DNA of 64,000 nucleotides from Taishania pollutisoli (GCF_014518315.1 NZ_JACVEL010000002.1:124001-188000), one strand, 5' to 3'. Numbered from the stretch's first letter, positions 49,989-60,564 are shown. Numbers and translations: made by a program. The notes: generated by a model from the letters alone, not told the origin.

Positions 49989-50374
49989 GGGATGAAAAAT
50001 AAAGTGTTACGGTTCTTATGAATATGCTTTGTTGCGGGTGTATTTTAGCCGTTATTTGCCCTTCTTCGCGGCGTTTAGTACACTATATTTTAAGAGCGTA
50101 AATAGGGTTGACAGATGTATGTACGACGTTGTTTTAGTAATGGATTTCTTCCGTTGATACATTTAGTCAAAATTCTTCTAAGTTTTTCATTTCTTTCGTT
50201 ATAGCTGTGTTAAATAATTTGTGTGGGAACCCCAAAAAATGTTAATGAATCAGACAGATCGACTCCCGTAAAAAAGATTCACACAACAATAAAAGTTGCA
50301 TTAATGGCAAATGATTTCAACTATTTTTTATCTTTGGGCTCGTTTCTGTGTAGAAAACGCGTTTATAGATTGAC
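49989..50374. other. Intergenic region between divergent genes
   Basis: 386 bases without a credible gene. The right end holds the -7 element for pdhB (50329-50336). No repeat, hairpin or RNA gene was recognised in the remainder. Confidence 0.5.
50329..50336 (+). promoter_or_regulatory. -7 element (TATCTTTG) for pdhB
   Basis: Exact TAnnTTTG match 38 bases before the pdhB ATG at 50375. No TTG occurs at a standard distance upstream. Confidence 0.5.
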
Positions 50375-51352
50375 ATGAAGACAGTACAATTTAGAGAGGC
50401 TTTGCGTGAAGCAATGTCTGAAGAAATGAGAAGAGACCAACGTGTGTTTCTGATGGGAGAAGAGGTCGCTGAATACAATGGTGCCTATAAAGTTTCTCAG
50501 GGAATGTTAGACGAATTTGGTCCGAAAAGAGTAATCGATACTCCGATTGCAGAACTTGGATTTGCAGGGATTGGAGTGGGAGCGTCCATGAACGGATTGC
50601 GCCCGATTGTTGAGTTTATGACCTGGAATTTTGCCATTCTTGCAGCTGACCAAATTATCAATAGTGCAGCTAAAATGTTGCAGATGTCCGGAGGACAATA
50701 TGGTTGTCCCATCGTTTTCCGCGGAGGAAACGGTACCGCAGGACAATTAGCGGCGACGCACTCTCAAAGCTTTGAGTCATTTTACGCACATGTGCCGGGC
50801 TTGAAAGTGATCACTCCTTCAACACCTTACGATGCCAAAGGATTACTGAAAGCCGCTATACGTGATAACGACCCGGTTGTTTTCCTGGAATCTGAAAAAA
50901 TGTATGGAGACAAAGGAGAGATTCCGGAAGGTGAATACATCATTCCGATCGGAGTAGCCGATGTTAAAAGAAAAGGGAAAGACGTAACGATTGTTTCATT
51001 TGGAAAAATCATTAAAGTCGCTCATGAAGCTGCGGAAGCATTGGCAAAAGAAGGAATTGAACTTGAAATCATCGACCTGCGTACAGTACGTCCGATTGAT
51101 TATGCGACAGTTGTAGAATCCGTTAAGAAAACAAACCGTTGTGTGGTGGTGGAAGAATCATGGCCGTTGGCGTCAATTTCCTCGGAGATCGCATACCACC
51201 TGCAGCGTTACGCATTTGATCACCTGGACGCACCTGTTTTACGTGTAACACAGACCGATACACCTTTCGCATTTTCACCGACACTGATCGATGAGGCGTT
51301 GCCAAACGTTGACCGAATTGTAAAAGCGGTGAAATCCGTATTGTATAGATAA
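50375..51352 (+). CDS. pdhB: Pyruvate dehydrogenase E1 component, beta subunit
   Basis: 325 residues. Transketolase central and C-terminal domains: [67 protein letters not shown], and [29 protein letters not shown] are typical of the alpha2beta2 E1 of pyruvate dehydrogenase, supplying part of the thiamine diphosphate site at the subunit interface. The complex converts pyruvate to acetyl-CoA. The alpha subunit gene is not adjacent, and a separate alpha and beta location is common in this phylum. A branched-chain E1 beta is the main alternative. Confidence 0.9.
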   Translation: MKTVQFREALREAMSEEMRRDQRVFLMGEEVAEYNGAYKVSQGMLDEFGPKRVIDTPIAELGFAGIGVGASMNGLRPIVEFMTWNFAILAADQIINSAAKMLQMSGGQYGCPIVFRGGNGTAGQLAATHSQSFESFYAHVPGLKVITPSTPYDAKGLLKAAIRDNDPVVFLESEKMYGDKGEIPEGEYIIPIGVADVKRKGKDVTIVSFGKIIKVAHEAAEALAKEGIELEIIDLRTVRPIDYATVVESVKKTNRCVVVEESWPLASISSEIAYHLQRYAFDHLDAPVLRVTQTDTPFAFSPTLIDEALPNVDRIVKAVKSVLYR

Positions 51353-51357
51353 TAGTG

Positions 51358-51388
51358 AATGCTGGATATCGTTCGGTATTCAGCATTT
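51358..51388 (+). terminator. Inverted repeat after pdhB
   Basis: AATGCTGGATA and TATTCAGCATT form an imperfect 11-bp stem around TCGTTCGG. It lacks a T-run, so intrinsic termination is uncertain. Confidence 0.4.
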
Positions 51389-51404
51389 ATAATTCATAAT
51401 TAAG

Positions 51405-52826
51405 TTGGTATTTAGTAGCATCTTTTTTCTGCTTTATTTCCTGCCAATTTTCTTGTTGGGTTACCATTTTATTGATAAAAAGTATAAAAATTACTGGATT
51501 TTAGCGTCCAGTATTTTTTTTTACGCCTGGGGCGCACCGAAATTCATTTTTGTGGTATTGGCAGCAGCCATTGTTGATTATAGCCTGGTAAACAAAATGC
51601 ATGCGGTCGAAAACCGTACACACAAAAAAAGATGGCTGGTTTTTTCACTATTGTTAAATATCGGGCTACTCGCTTATTTTAAATATGCTAACTTTTTCAT
51701 TGAAAATGTAAATGCGCTTCTGGAAGCGATGGGAGTGACGACGATTGCATGGACGGAAATCGCACTTCCGATCGGTATTTCCTTTTACATCTTTCAGTCA
51801 ATCACATATGCCGTTGATGTATATCGCGGTGTCAATCCTCCCGTTAAGAATTTCTCCCTTTATTTATTGTTCATCTTATCGTTCCCCCAAATGATTGCAG
51901 GGCCTATTGTGAAATTCAACCACATTGCCCACCAATTGGCCAACCGGGATGAAACGGCAGATGACAGGTTGTTGGGATTTTATCGTTTTTGCATCGGTTT
52001 GGGAAAAAAAGTCCTCATTGCAAACGTCCTGGCAGTGTATGCGGATCGGGTGTTGAACGGAGATCTGCACGCAGCATCTTCAGCCGCTGTGTGGATGGGA
52101 ATTATCGCATATACGTTTCAAATCTATTTTGATTTTTCGGGATATTCCGATATGGCGATCGGACTTGGCAGAATGATCGGGTTTAAATTCCCGGAAAATT
52201 TTGATTCACCATACTTATCAGCAACTATTTCTGAATTCTGGCGGCGATGGCACATGACCCTGGGAGGGTTCATGAAAGAATACCTCTACATACCGTTAGG
52301 AGGGAGTCGGGGAGTTTCAAAAAATCGTGTGTTGTTAAACCTGGGAATTGTCTTTTTATTATCCGGTTTGTGGCACGGAGCATCGTGGAATTTTATCCTG
52401 TGGGGAGCATTTCATGGTTTATTCCTGATCCTGGATCGATTGTTCCTGATCAGGCTGTTGAACAAATTGGGAACAATTGTTTCCGTTGTCGTTACGTTTT
52501 TTATTGTTGTGGTTGGCTGGGCAATCTTCAGAATGGAAGATTTCGATGCCATGAAACTGGTGCTTGAAAAAATGTTTTCGTTTGAGGCAGGTACGGCAAT
52601 TCAACTGTCATTGGAATATTGGGTGGTACTTGCCGTGGCAGTATTTTTTTCCGTTGTCACTGCCTTTCGCTTTGGGAAAATGGCGGAAACGTTCTTTCTT
52701 CACCAGGAGACGGCTTCTGTAGCTGCTCACTTTACATTGTTTGTTATCGCAGTCGCACTCCTTATGTTGAGTATTTCAGGTATCGCGGCATCCGGGTTTA
52801 ATCCGTTTATTTATTATAGATTTTAG
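51405..52826 (+). CDS. MBOAT-family O-acyltransferase (AlgI-like)
   Basis: 473 residues with about ten membrane helices. The N-terminus MVFSSIFFLLYFLPIFLLGY is the AlgI/PatA-type start, here encoded from a TTG. DFSGYSDMAIGLGRMIGFKFPENFDSPYLSATISEFWRRWHMTLG (residues ~245-290, quoted in part as FWRRWHMTLG) and LLSGLWHGASWNFILWG carry the catalytic MBOAT histidine (H in GLWHGA). It passes acetyl groups across the inner membrane for O-acetylation of an exported polysaccharide or peptidoglycan. It is followed after one base by an AlgX/AlgJ-like gene, the usual partner. Confidence 0.9.
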   Translation: MVFSSIFFLLYFLPIFLLGYHFIDKKYKNYWILASSIFFYAWGAPKFIFVVLAAAIVDYSLVNKMHAVENRTHKKRWLVFSLLLNIGLLAYFKYANFFIENVNALLEAMGVTTIAWTEIALPIGISFYIFQSITYAVDVYRGVNPPVKNFSLYLLFILSFPQMIAGPIVKFNHIAHQLANRDETADDRLLGFYRFCIGLGKKVLIANVLAVYADRVLNGDLHAASSAAVWMGIIAYTFQIYFDFSGYSDMAIGLGRMIGFKFPENFDSPYLSATISEFWRRWHMTLGGFMKEYLYIPLGGSRGVSKNRVLLNLGIVFLLSGLWHGASWNFILWGAFHGLFLILDRLFLIRLLNKLGTIVSVVVTFFIVVVGWAIFRMEDFDAMKLVLEKMFSFEAGTAIQLSLEYWVVLAVAVFFSVVTAFRFGKMAETFFLHQETASVAAHFTLFVIAVALLMLSISGIAASGFNPFIYYRF

Positions 52827-52827
52827 G

Positions 52828-53958
52828 ATGAAGAAATATACCGGACATATAAAAAATGGATTGTTTTTAGTTGTGTTAGTGCTGCTGTTCCTGCCGATGC
52901 TGCAGTCCAAGTTCAGAATAGTCAACATTCAGCCATTGAAAGGTGCTGTTCAGGCAACGGCCGATCCGTATATTTCCGGAAGCAATTGGTTGTCCGGAGA
53001 GTACCAGAGATTGCAGGAACAATATGTAAAAGATAGTTTTGGATTGAGAGAGCCATTTGTCCGGTTGTACAATCAATTGAACTTTTCCATGTACAATCAA
53101 ACCAATGCGGAAGGAATTGTTATTGGCAAAGAAGGGTATTTGTATGAGGAAGGATATATCAGGGCATATCTGGGATTGGACTTTGTAGGGGAGGATAGTA
53201 TCCGCAAAAAAGTTGAGCAGTTGAAGGTCATTGCGGATTCCCTGGAGAAAGAAGGTATCGAAGTGGTTGTTCTGCTGGCACCGGGAAAAGGAAGTTTTTA
53301 CCCGGAATATTTCCCGGAATCTTATAATGGGATTAAGAAAGGCAAGACCAATTTTGAAGTCTATAAAAAATACCTTACCAGTGAAGGAATAAATGTATTT
53401 GATGCCCATACCTGGTTTGCAGAAATGAAGCATGGTGTGCATCAACAGAACAAACTGTATTCCAAAACGGGAATTCACTGGAGTAAATACGGAGAGTACC
53501 TGGTGGCTGACTCACTGTTGGCTTATTTAACTCAGGTAACGGGGCGTCCTTTTCCCGGGATTGAATTGGACCACATCGAATATACTTCAAAACTCCGGGA
53601 TACCGATAACGATATCTGGCAGGGGATGAATCTGATCCGGCCGTTAGAGGATTTTAAAATGGCATACCCGGTTTTTCACAGAACGGAAGAAGAACATAAC
53701 AGAACGCGGGTTGTCACAATTTCAGACAGCTACTTTTGGGGCTTGTACTGGATGGGATTGCCAAAAGATTATTTTGCTGATGGTGAATTCTGGTATTACA
53801 TGGAGCAACGTTACCCGCAAAGTTTCACAACATCAGCTCTTGTTGACAAAGCGAATTTGGCACGGGAAATAGAGAAAAACAACGTAGTACTGCTTATTTG
53901 TACCGAATCCAATCTTCCGCGGTTTGGCTTTGGATTGATTGAATCATTTTTTAAATGA
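52828..53958 (+). CDS. AlgX/AlgJ-like (DHHW) SGNH-fold acetyltransferase partner
   Basis: 376 residues: one N-terminal membrane anchor (about residues 9-27), then a periplasmic SGNH-like domain. GLREPFVRLYNQLNF and GIVIGKEGYLYEEGYIRAYLG are family hallmarks. The His of the His-Asp pair region is in KTGIHWSKYGEYLVADSLL, and the nucleophile serine in VVTISDSYFWGLYW. The position where alginate enzymes have Asp in 'TD-H-W' reads TGIHW, a departure that may affect activity. With the preceding MBOAT protein (one base apart) it should transfer acetyl groups onto an extracytoplasmic glycan. The glycan is unknown. Confidence 0.83.
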   Translation: MKKYTGHIKNGLFLVVLVLLFLPMLQSKFRIVNIQPLKGAVQATADPYISGSNWLSGEYQRLQEQYVKDSFGLREPFVRLYNQLNFSMYNQTNAEGIVIGKEGYLYEEGYIRAYLGLDFVGEDSIRKKVEQLKVIADSLEKEGIEVVVLLAPGKGSFYPEYFPESYNGIKKGKTNFEVYKKYLTSEGINVFDAHTWFAEMKHGVHQQNKLYSKTGIHWSKYGEYLVADSLLAYLTQVTGRPFPGIELDHIEYTSKLRDTDNDIWQGMNLIRPLEDFKMAYPVFHRTEEEHNRTRVVTISDSYFWGLYWMGLPKDYFADGEFWYYMEQRYPQSFTTSALVDKANLAREIEKNNVVLLICTESNLPRFGFGLIESFFK

Positions 53959-53998
53959 TCCCGGCCCTTCATTTTCTCAATATTTTTTTTCTAACTAC

Positions 53999-54028
53999 TT
54001 GTTTTGTAAAATTAATGTCATATATTTG
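53999..54028 (+). promoter_or_regulatory. rpsL operon promoter (TTG-N19-TATATTTG)
   Basis: TTG at 53999-54001 and TATATTTG at 54021-54028, spacer 19. Transcription should begin near 54033, immediately at the foot of a hairpin. Confidence 0.72.
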
Positions 54029-54032
54029 CACC

Positions 54033-54051
54033 CCCCAAAGTGTGTTTGGGG
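54033..54051 (+). promoter_or_regulatory. Hairpin at the 5' end of the rpsL transcript
   Basis: CCCCAAA (54033-54039) pairs perfectly with TTTGGGG (54045-54051) around GTGTG. Given the promoter position, the stem starts at or within one or two bases of the transcript's 5' end, which would protect the message or take part in regulation. Confidence 0.6.
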
Positions 54052-54084
54052 TTATTGTTTATTTATAAAAATTAAGAGTATTTT

Positions 54085-54462
54085 ATGCCAACTATCCAAC
54101 AATTAGTTCGCAAGGGAAGAACAGCGGTAGTAAAGAAATCAAAGTCTGCCGCACTTGATTCATGTCCACAGCGTAAAGGGGTATGTGTAAGGGTTTACAC
54201 CACTACTCCTAAGAAGCCGAACTCTGCAATGCGTAAAGTTGCGAGGGTGCGTTTGACCAATGGAAAAGAAGTCAATGCGTATATCGGTGGAGAAGGTCAC
54301 AATTTGCAGGAGCACTCCTTAGTGCTTGTACGCGGAGGAAGAGTTAAAGACCTTCCGGGGGTACGTTACCACATCGTTCGCGGTGCGGAAGATACTGCAG
54401 GAGTAGAAGGAAGAAGACAGCGTCGTTCTAAGTACGGTGCGAAAAGACCTAAACAAAAATAA
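54085..54462 (+). CDS. rpsL: Ribosomal protein S12
   Basis: 125 residues, complete. [19 protein letters not shown] and [17 protein letters not shown] contain both lysines (E. coli K43 and K88) whose change gives streptomycin resistance, so the sequence is of the sensitive type. The Asp of KDLPGV is the usual methylthiolation site. First gene of the ribosomal supercluster, 56 bases after the predicted leader hairpin begins. Confidence 0.97.
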   Translation: MPTIQQLVRKGRTAVVKKSKSAALDSCPQRKGVCVRVYTTTPKKPNSAMRKVARVRLTNGKEVNAYIGGEGHNLQEHSLVLVRGGRVKDLPGVRYHIVRGAEDTAGVEGRRQRRSKYGAKRPKQK

Positions 54463-54481
54463 TAGTTAAAGCTGTTAGACA

Positions 54482-54952
54482 ATGAGAAGAAGAAAAGCGA
54501 AAAAGATAACCGTCCTTCCTGATCCGCGTTTTCAGGATGCGCAAGTAACAAAGTTTGTGAATAACTTAATGTACGACGGTAAGAAAAGTTTGGCATTCAA
54601 GATTTTTTACGATGCGATTGATATCGTAGAAAAGAAAATTGAAGATGTTTCAGGATTGGAGACGTTTAAAAAAGCATTGGAAAATGTTGCTCCTCCTGTG
54701 GAAGTTCGTTCACGCCGTGTTGGTGGTGCAACGTTCCAGATTCCTACTCCGGTTCGTGAGTCAAGAAAAAATTCACTGGCAATGAAATGGTTGATCGGAT
54801 ACGCACGTAAGCGTAACGAGAAAACAATGGCTGGTAAATTGGCTTCTGAAATTATTGCTGCATCCAAAGAAGAAGGTGCTGCATACAAGAAAAAAGAAGA
54901 TACATTAAGAATGGCTGAGGCAAACAAAGCATTCTCACATTTTAGATTTTAA
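54482..54952 (+). CDS. rpsG: Ribosomal protein S7
   Basis: 156 residues, complete; [17 protein letters not shown] and [17 protein letters not shown] are typical of Bacteroidota S7. It nucleates 16S 3'-domain assembly. In E. coli S7 represses the str operon; no similar S7 site was identified here. It lies between rpsL (19 bases upstream) and fusA (5 bases downstream). Confidence 0.97.
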   Translation: MRRRKAKKITVLPDPRFQDAQVTKFVNNLMYDGKKSLAFKIFYDAIDIVEKKIEDVSGLETFKKALENVAPPVEVRSRRVGGATFQIPTPVRESRKNSLAMKWLIGYARKRNEKTMAGKLASEIIAASKEEGAAYKKKEDTLRMAEANKAFSHFRF

Positions 54953-54957
54953 TCACC

Positions 54958-57063
54958 ATGGCAAGAGATCTTAAATTTACACGTAACATTGGTATCGCAG
55001 CGCACATTGATGCTGGGAAAACTACAACGACAGAGCGTATTTTGTACTACTCTGGGATGAGCCACAAAATTGGTGAGGTACACGATGGTGGTGCTACAAC
55101 TGACTGGATGGCGCAAGAGCAGGAGAGAGGGATTACAATTACTTCTGCGGCTGTTACAGTTCCATGGAACTACAAAGGAAATACTTACCAGATTAACGTT
55201 ATTGACACCCCGGGACACGTTGACTTTACAGTTGAGGTGAACCGTTCTTTGCGCGTGTTGGACGGATTGGTGTTCTTGTTCTCTGCTGTTGATGGTGTAG
55301 AGCCTCAGTCAGAAACAAACTGGCGTTTGGCTAACAACTACAACGTTCCTCGTTTAGGGTTCGTTAACAAAATGGACCGCCAGGGAGCAGACTTCATGAA
55401 CGTTGTTCGCCAGGTGAAAGACATGTTGGGAAGTAATTCACTTCCGTTACAGTTGCCTATCGGTGCTGAAGATGATTTTAAAGGAGTGGTTGACTTGATC
55501 AACTTCCGTGCGATCGTTTGGAACGAAGAAGACAAAGGAATGACATTTACAGAAATCGAAATTCCTGCTGATTTGTTGGAAGAAGCAACAGAAATGCGTG
55601 AACACTTATTGGAGCAAGTTGCAGAATTTGACGACAATTTGATGGAGAAATACTTCGAAGATCCGAATTCAATTACGGAAGCAGAAGTACTGGCTGCATT
55701 GCGTCAAGCGGTAATCGCTGGTAAAGTGGTTCCGATGATGTGTGGTTCTTCTTTCAAAAACAAAGGAGTTCAGGCGATGTTGGACAACGTAATGGCATTG
55801 TTGCCATCTCCGTTGGATCAGGAAGCAATTACAGGTACAGATCCTAAAACAGGAGACGAAATCAGCCGTAAGCCTTCTTACGATGAGCCGTTCTGTGGAT
55901 TAGCATTTAAAATTGCAACAGACCCGTTTGTAGGTCGTTTGTGTTTCGTGCGTGCGTACTCAGGAAAATTGCCTGCAGGATCGTATATTTACAACCCGCG
56001 TACAAATAACAAAGAGCGTATCTCACGTATCTTCCAGATGCATGCAAACAAACAAAATCAAATTGATGAGTTAGGAGCAGGTGATATCGGAGCGGTTGTA
56101 GGATTTAAAGATATCCGTACCGGAGATACTTTGTGTGCGGAAGGTCACGGAATCATTTTGGAATCGATGGACTTCCCGGATCCGGTAATCGGATTGGCAA
56201 TTGAGCCGAAGACACAAGCTGACCAGGATAAATTAGGTGTTGGTTTGAACAAATTGGCAGAAGAAGATCCTACGTTCCAGGTACGTACAGATGAAGAGAC
56301 AGGACAAACAATTATCTCAGGAATGGGGGAGTTGCACCTGGATATCATTGTTGACCGTTTGAAGCGTGAGTTTAAAGTGGAAGTGAACCAGGGAGCACCT
56401 CAGGTTAGCTACCGTGAGAACATCACTTCTTCTGTTGATCACAGAGAAGTTTACAAAAAACAATCAGGTGGTCGTGGTAAATTTGCGGACATCGTTGTTA
56501 AAATTTCTCCTCAGACAAATCCTGAAAAATCCGGATTGGAGTTTATCAATAGTATTAAAGGAGGTAATATCCCTAAAGAATACGTTCCTTCTGTTGAAAA
56601 AGGATTTAGAGAATCAATGAAAAACGGTGTATTGGCGGGGTATCCGGTTGATGCGTTTATCGTTGAATTGTTAGATGGATCTTTCCACGCAGTTGACTCG
56701 GATTCATTATCATTTGAATTGTGTGCTAAAATGGCTTACAAGGCAGCGATGAAAAAAGCAAACCCTGTATTGTTGGAGCCGATCATGAAATTGGAAGTAG
56801 TTACTCCGGAAGAAAACATGGGAGACGTTGTAGGTGACTTGAACCGTCGTCGTGGTGTGATCAGAGGAATGGACGATAGAAACGGAGCAAAAGTTGTAAA
56901 AGCAGATGTTCCATTATCTGAAATGTTCGGTTACGTGACTCAATTACGTACTTTGACTTCAGGTCGTGCAAACTCTTCAATGGAGTTCTCACATTACGCA
57001 GATGCACCTAAAAATGTTGCTGAAGAAGTAATTGCAAAAGTTAACGGAAAAGTGAACGCATAA
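54958..57063 (+). CDS. fusA: Elongation factor G
   Basis: 701 residues. GTPase motifs are intact: [16 protein letters not shown] (G1), [10 protein letters not shown] (G2), DTPGHVDF (G3), NKMDR (G4). Domains II-V follow in order and the length is standard. It drives translocation of tRNA and mRNA during elongation and aids ribosome recycling. It is the housekeeping copy by virtue of its place in the str cluster. Confidence 0.97.
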   Translation: MARDLKFTRNIGIAAHIDAGKTTTTERILYYSGMSHKIGEVHDGGATTDWMAQEQERGITITSAAVTVPWNYKGNTYQINVIDTPGHVDFTVEVNRSLRVLDGLVFLFSAVDGVEPQSETNWRLANNYNVPRLGFVNKMDRQGADFMNVVRQVKDMLGSNSLPLQLPIGAEDDFKGVVDLINFRAIVWNEEDKGMTFTEIEIPADLLEEATEMREHLLEQVAEFDDNLMEKYFEDPNSITEAEVLAALRQAVIAGKVVPMMCGSSFKNKGVQAMLDNVMALLPSPLDQEAITGTDPKTGDEISRKPSYDEPFCGLAFKIATDPFVGRLCFVRAYSGKLPAGSYIYNPRTNNKERISRIFQMHANKQNQIDELGAGDIGAVVGFKDIRTGDTLCAEGHGIILESMDFPDPVIGLAIEPKTQADQDKLGVGLNKLAEEDPTFQVRTDEETGQTIISGMGELHLDIIVDRLKREFKVEVNQGAPQVSYRENITSSVDHREVYKKQSGGRGKFADIVVKISPQTNPEKSGLEFINSIKGGNIPKEYVPSVEKGFRESMKNGVLAGYPVDAFIVELLDGSFHAVDSDSLSFELCAKMAYKAAMKKANPVLLEPIMKLEVVTPEENMGDVVGDLNRRRGVIRGMDDRNGAKVVKADVPLSEMFGYVTQLRTLTSGRANSSMEFSHYADAPKNVAEEVIAKVNGKVNA

Positions 57064-57075
57064 TACAAGAGTATA

Positions 57076-57381
57076 ATGAGCCAAAAAATTAGAATTAAAT
57101 TAAAATCATACGATCACAATTTGGTTGACAAATCAGCTGAAAAGATCGTGAAGACAGTTAAAGCTACGGGAGCGGTTGTTAGTGGACCAATTCCGTTGCC
57201 GACTCACAAACGTATATACACTGTATTGCGTTCTCCACACGTAAACAAAAAGGCGCGTGAGCAGTTCGAATTGAGCTCTTACAAGCGTTTGTTGGATATC
57301 TACAGCTCTTCTTCTAAGACTGTTGATGCCCTGATGCGTTTGGAATTGCCAAGCGGAGTAGACGTTGAGATCAAAGTCTGA
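57076..57381 (+). CDS. rpsJ: Ribosomal protein S10
   Basis: 101 residues; [25 protein letters not shown] and [30 protein letters not shown] are diagnostic. It is also a NusB partner (NusE) in antitermination. The 91-base gap after its stop, which carries a stem-loop, is longer than the typical spacing in this cluster. Confidence 0.97.
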   Translation: MSQKIRIKLKSYDHNLVDKSAEKIVKTVKATGAVVSGPIPLPTHKRIYTVLRSPHVNKKAREQFELSSYKRLLDIYSSSSKTVDALMRLELPSGVDVEIKV

Positions 57382-57404
57382 TCGGTTTTAAATTAGAAAG
57401 ACAT

Positions 57405-57439
57405 AAAGGCCTAATCCCGGAGTGTTCCGGGATGCCTTT
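57405..57439 (+). promoter_or_regulatory. Stem-loop in the rpsJ-rplC gap
   Basis: AAAGGC (57405-57410) pairs with GCCTTT (57434-57439) and TCCCGGA (57415-57421) with TCCGGGA (57426-57432) around the loop GTGT; a four-base and a one-base bulge separate the stems. No T-run follows, so it is more likely a regulatory or processing element than a terminator. Confidence 0.65.
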
Positions 57440-57472
57440 CATTCAAGTAGTAATAATTAAATAAGTAAAGTA

Positions 57473-58087
57473 ATGCCAGGAATTATTGGTAGAAAAGTCG
57501 GAATGACTAGCATCTATAGTGCTGAGGGTAAAATTTTACCATGCACAGTGATTGAAGCTGGTCCTTGCGTCGTTACTCAGGTAAAGACACAAGACAGAGA
57601 TGGTTACGATGCCGTTCAACTTGGATTTGGAGTACGTAAAGAAAAAAACACTCCAAGCGCGTTGAAAGGTCACTTTAAAAAAGCTAACACAGACCCGAAG
57701 TCTAAGTTGGTGGAATTTAAAGGTTTCGATAACTTGAATTTAGGAGACGTGGTAACAGCGGAGATCTTCGAAGAAGGTGAGTACGTTGATGTCATCGGAA
57801 CTTCTAAAGGTAAAGGATTTCAAGGGGTAGTAAAACGCCACGGATTTGGTGGGGTTGGACAATCTACTCACGGTCAGCACAACAGATTGCGTGCACCGGG
57901 ATCCATCGGAGCAGCTTCTTACCCTGCGAAAGTATTCAAAGGAATGAGAATGGCCGGTCAAATGGGGAACAAACGCATCACTGCTGAAAACCTTCAGGTA
58001 TTGAAAGTGTTAACTGACAAAAACCTGATCATCGTTAAGGGTTCCGTTCCAGGAGCTAATGGTTCAACCGTAACAATTCAGAAATAA
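57473..58087 (+). CDS. rplC: Ribosomal protein L3
   Basis: 204 residues, complete: [19 protein letters not shown] and the loop [21 protein letters not shown] with the methylated-glutamine context. It lies near the peptidyl transferase centre. The stop overlaps the rplD ATG by one base (TAATG). Confidence 0.96.
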   Translation: MPGIIGRKVGMTSIYSAEGKILPCTVIEAGPCVVTQVKTQDRDGYDAVQLGFGVRKEKNTPSALKGHFKKANTDPKSKLVEFKGFDNLNLGDVVTAEIFEEGEYVDVIGTSKGKGFQGVVKRHGFGGVGQSTHGQHNRLRAPGSIGAASYPAKVFKGMRMAGQMGNKRITAENLQVLKVLTDKNLIIVKGSVPGANGSTVTIQK

Positions 58088-58713
58088 TGGAAGTAAAAGT
58101 ATTTGACGTAAAAGGAAAGGCTACTTCGAAAACTGTTAGCTTGTCTGATGATGTTTTTGGAATTGAGCCAAACGATCACGCAATTTATCTGGACGTGAAG
58201 CAACACCTGGCAAATCGTCGTCAGGGAACGCACAAAGCGAAAGAAAGAGCTGAAATTGCAGGATCTACTAGAAAGATTAAAAAGCAAAAAGGAACAGGTG
58301 GTGCACGTGCAGGAAGTATCAAATCTGGTACTCGTGTAGGTGGTGGTCGTATCTTCGGACCAAGACCAAGAAACTACCACTTCAAATTGAACGTAAAATT
58401 GAAACGATTGGCGCGTAAGTCTGCATTTGCATACAAGGCGAAACAAGATTCAATTATTATTTTGGAAGATTTGAATTTCGATGCAGCAAAAACAAAAGAG
58501 TTTAAATCATTGTTGAGCAGCTTGAATTTGGATAACCAAAAAGTATTGTTCATTTTGGGGAACGAAAACGAGAACGTTTACAAATCGTCTCGTAACCTTG
58601 AGAGAGTTAAAGTTGTAACTGCTGAGTCTTTCAATACATTTGACGTGTTGAATGCGAAGAAAGTGGTTTTGGCAACAAGTTCAATAGAAGCAATCGAAAA
58701 GATTCTAAATTGA
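58087..58713 (+). CDS. rplD: Ribosomal protein L4
   Basis: 208 residues. The extended loop KQKGTGGARAGSIKSGTRVGGGRIFGPRPR lines the exit tunnel, and FKLNVKLKRLARKSAFAYKAK follows (each quoted in part of the protein's middle). In E. coli L4 represses its own operon; whether the upstream stem-loop serves this here is unknown. Confidence 0.96.
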   Translation: MEVKVFDVKGKATSKTVSLSDDVFGIEPNDHAIYLDVKQHLANRRQGTHKAKERAEIAGSTRKIKKQKGTGGARAGSIKSGTRVGGGRIFGPRPRNYHFKLNVKLKRLARKSAFAYKAKQDSIIILEDLNFDAAKTKEFKSLLSSLNLDNQKVLFILGNENENVYKSSRNLERVKVVTAESFNTFDVLNAKKVVLATSSIEAIEKILN

Positions 58714-58720
58714 TTGAAAG

Positions 58721-59017
58721 ATGAAAGCAATTATTAAAAAACCGGTTATTACCGAGAAAGCAACAGGTCAAAGCGAAAAAGCAAACCGTTTTTCATTTGT
58801 AGTTGACAGAGCGGCAAATAAACTGGAAATTAAGGATGCTGTCGAGAAATTGTACGGAGTTCAGGTGACTGAAGTGCGCACAATGAATTATGGTGGCGGA
58901 AAATCCTCTGTAAAATATACAAACAGAGGTGTCGTTGAGCAACGAAGCAAACAATGGAAAAAAGCTGTTGTTACAGTTGCGGATGGAGAAACGATTGATT
59001 TATTTAGTAATTTTTAA
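58721..59017 (+). CDS. rplW: Ribosomal protein L23
   Basis: 98 residues: IIKKPVITEKATGQSEKANRF and VEKLYGVQVTEVRTMNYGGG are typical. It forms the exit-tunnel docking site for trigger factor and SRP. Confidence 0.95.
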   Translation: MKAIIKKPVITEKATGQSEKANRFSFVVDRAANKLEIKDAVEKLYGVQVTEVRTMNYGGGKSSVKYTNRGVVEQRSKQWKKAVVTVADGETIDLFSNF

Positions 59018-59030
59018 GTAGTAAAACGAA

Positions 59031-59855
59031 ATGAGTCTTAAAAAATTCAAGCCTACAACTCCAGGGCAAAGACACAAAATCATCAGCGACTACTCTGAAG
59101 TAACTGCAGCAAAGCCTGAAAAGTCTTTGGTAGTAGGAAAGAGCAAGTCTGGTGGTCGTAATCATGACGGTAAAATGACCATGCGCTACATCGGTGGTGG
59201 TCACAAACAAAAATACCGTATCATTGATTTCAAAAGAAGTAAGCATGGTGTTCCGGCTACGGTAAAAACGATCGAATACGATCCGAACCGTACAGCCCGT
59301 ATTGCTTTGCTGTATTATGCAGATGGTGAGAAAGCATACATTATCGCTCCTGAAGGATTGAAAGTAGGAGATACTGTAGTAGCTGGTAAAGATGCAGCAC
59401 CAAATGTAGGAAATGCACTTTTCTTAAGTGATATTCCGTTAGGAACTGTAATTCATAACATTGAATTAAAACCTGGTAAAGGTGGTGCCATTGCTCGTGG
59501 AGCTGGTACTTACGCTCAATTGAACGCGCGTGATGGTCGCTATGCAATTATCAAATTGCCTTCTGGTGAAACCAGAATGATTTTGACAACTTGTCTGGCA
59601 ACAATCGGTGCAGTATCCAATTCTGAACACAACTTAGCGATCTCCGGTAAAGCAGGTAGAAAGCGTTGGTTAGGCCGTCGTCCACGTGTACGTGGTGTTG
59701 TTATGAACCCGGTTGATCACCCGATGGGAGGTGGTGAAGGACGTAACGCAGGAGGTCACCCTAGATCACGTAAAGGTATTCCGGCTAAAGGATACAAAAC
59801 ACGTGCTAGCAAGAAGTATTCAGATAAGTTTATTATCGAAAGAAGAAAAAAATAA
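59031..59855 (+). CDS. rplB: Ribosomal protein L2
   Basis: 274 residues. [21 protein letters not shown] and the C-terminal [16 protein letters not shown] containing the conserved His needed for peptidyl transferase centre assembly are present. Normal length. Confidence 0.97.
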   Translation: MSLKKFKPTTPGQRHKIISDYSEVTAAKPEKSLVVGKSKSGGRNHDGKMTMRYIGGGHKQKYRIIDFKRSKHGVPATVKTIEYDPNRTARIALLYYADGEKAYIIAPEGLKVGDTVVAGKDAAPNVGNALFLSDIPLGTVIHNIELKPGKGGAIARGAGTYAQLNARDGRYAIIKLPSGETRMILTTCLATIGAVSNSEHNLAISGKAGRKRWLGRRPRVRGVVMNPVDHPMGGGEGRNAGGHPRSRKGIPAKGYKTRASKKYSDKFIIERRKK

Positions 59856-59862
59856 TTAGGAT

Positions 59863-60141
59863 ATGAGTCGTTCGTTGAAAAAACCGCCGTTTGTACACTA
59901 CAAATTAATCAAGAGAGTGGACGAGGCGCAGGAATCAGGAAGCAAAGCTGTTATCAAAACATGGTCGAGAGCGAGTACAATTACTCCTGACTTTATTGGG
60001 TTAACGTTTGCTGTTCATAACGGGAATAAGTTTATTCCTGTATTTGTTACCGAAAACATGGTCGGACACAAGTTGGGCGAATTCGCTCCGACGCGTAATT
60101 TCCGTGGCCATGGAGGGAATAAAAAAGATAAGAAAAGATAG
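59863..60141 (+). CDS. rpsS: Ribosomal protein S19
   Basis: 92 residues: [19 protein letters not shown] and [23 protein letters not shown]. It is seven bases downstream of rplB. Confidence 0.96.
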   Translation: MSRSLKKPPFVHYKLIKRVDEAQESGSKAVIKTWSRASTITPDFIGLTFAVHNGNKFIPVFVTENMVGHKLGEFAPTRNFRGHGGNKKDKKR

Positions 60142-60160
60142 AATTTAATATAGCAAAGTC

Positions 60161-60556
60161 ATGGGTGCTAGAAAACAATTAAGAGCAAAACAATTAAAAG
60201 CGGAGAAAGCGACAACTGCGATTGCACGTTTGAATGATTCTCCGATCGCTCCGAGAAAGATGAGATTGGTTGCAGATCTTGTAAGGGGAGTAGAAGTAAA
60301 TAAGGCTCTGAACATATTGCAACACAATTCCAAGGCTGCTTCTGTAAGCCTTGAGAAGCTATTGCGTTCCGCAATCGCAAACTGGGAGCAAAAGAACGAA
60401 GGAAAAAGCATTGAAGAAGAAACATTGATCGTGCGCTCAATTGAAGTGAACGGTGGTCCGATGTTGAAGCGAATTCAGGCTGCTCCTCAGGGACGTGCTC
60501 ATAGAATTAGAAAAAGATCAAACCATGTTACCATTATCGTTGATGGTGTTAAATAA
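60161..60556 (+). CDS. rplV: Ribosomal protein L22
   Basis: 131 residues: [21 protein letters not shown] and the tunnel loop [26 protein letters not shown] (conserved hairpin). The hairpin shows no insertion of the kind linked to macrolide resistance. Confidence 0.96.
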   Translation: MGARKQLRAKQLKAEKATTAIARLNDSPIAPRKMRLVADLVRGVEVNKALNILQHNSKAASVSLEKLLRSAIANWEQKNEGKSIEEETLIVRSIEVNGGPMLKRIQAAPQGRAHRIRKRSNHVTIIVDGVK

Positions 60557-60564
60557 GTAAGAGA

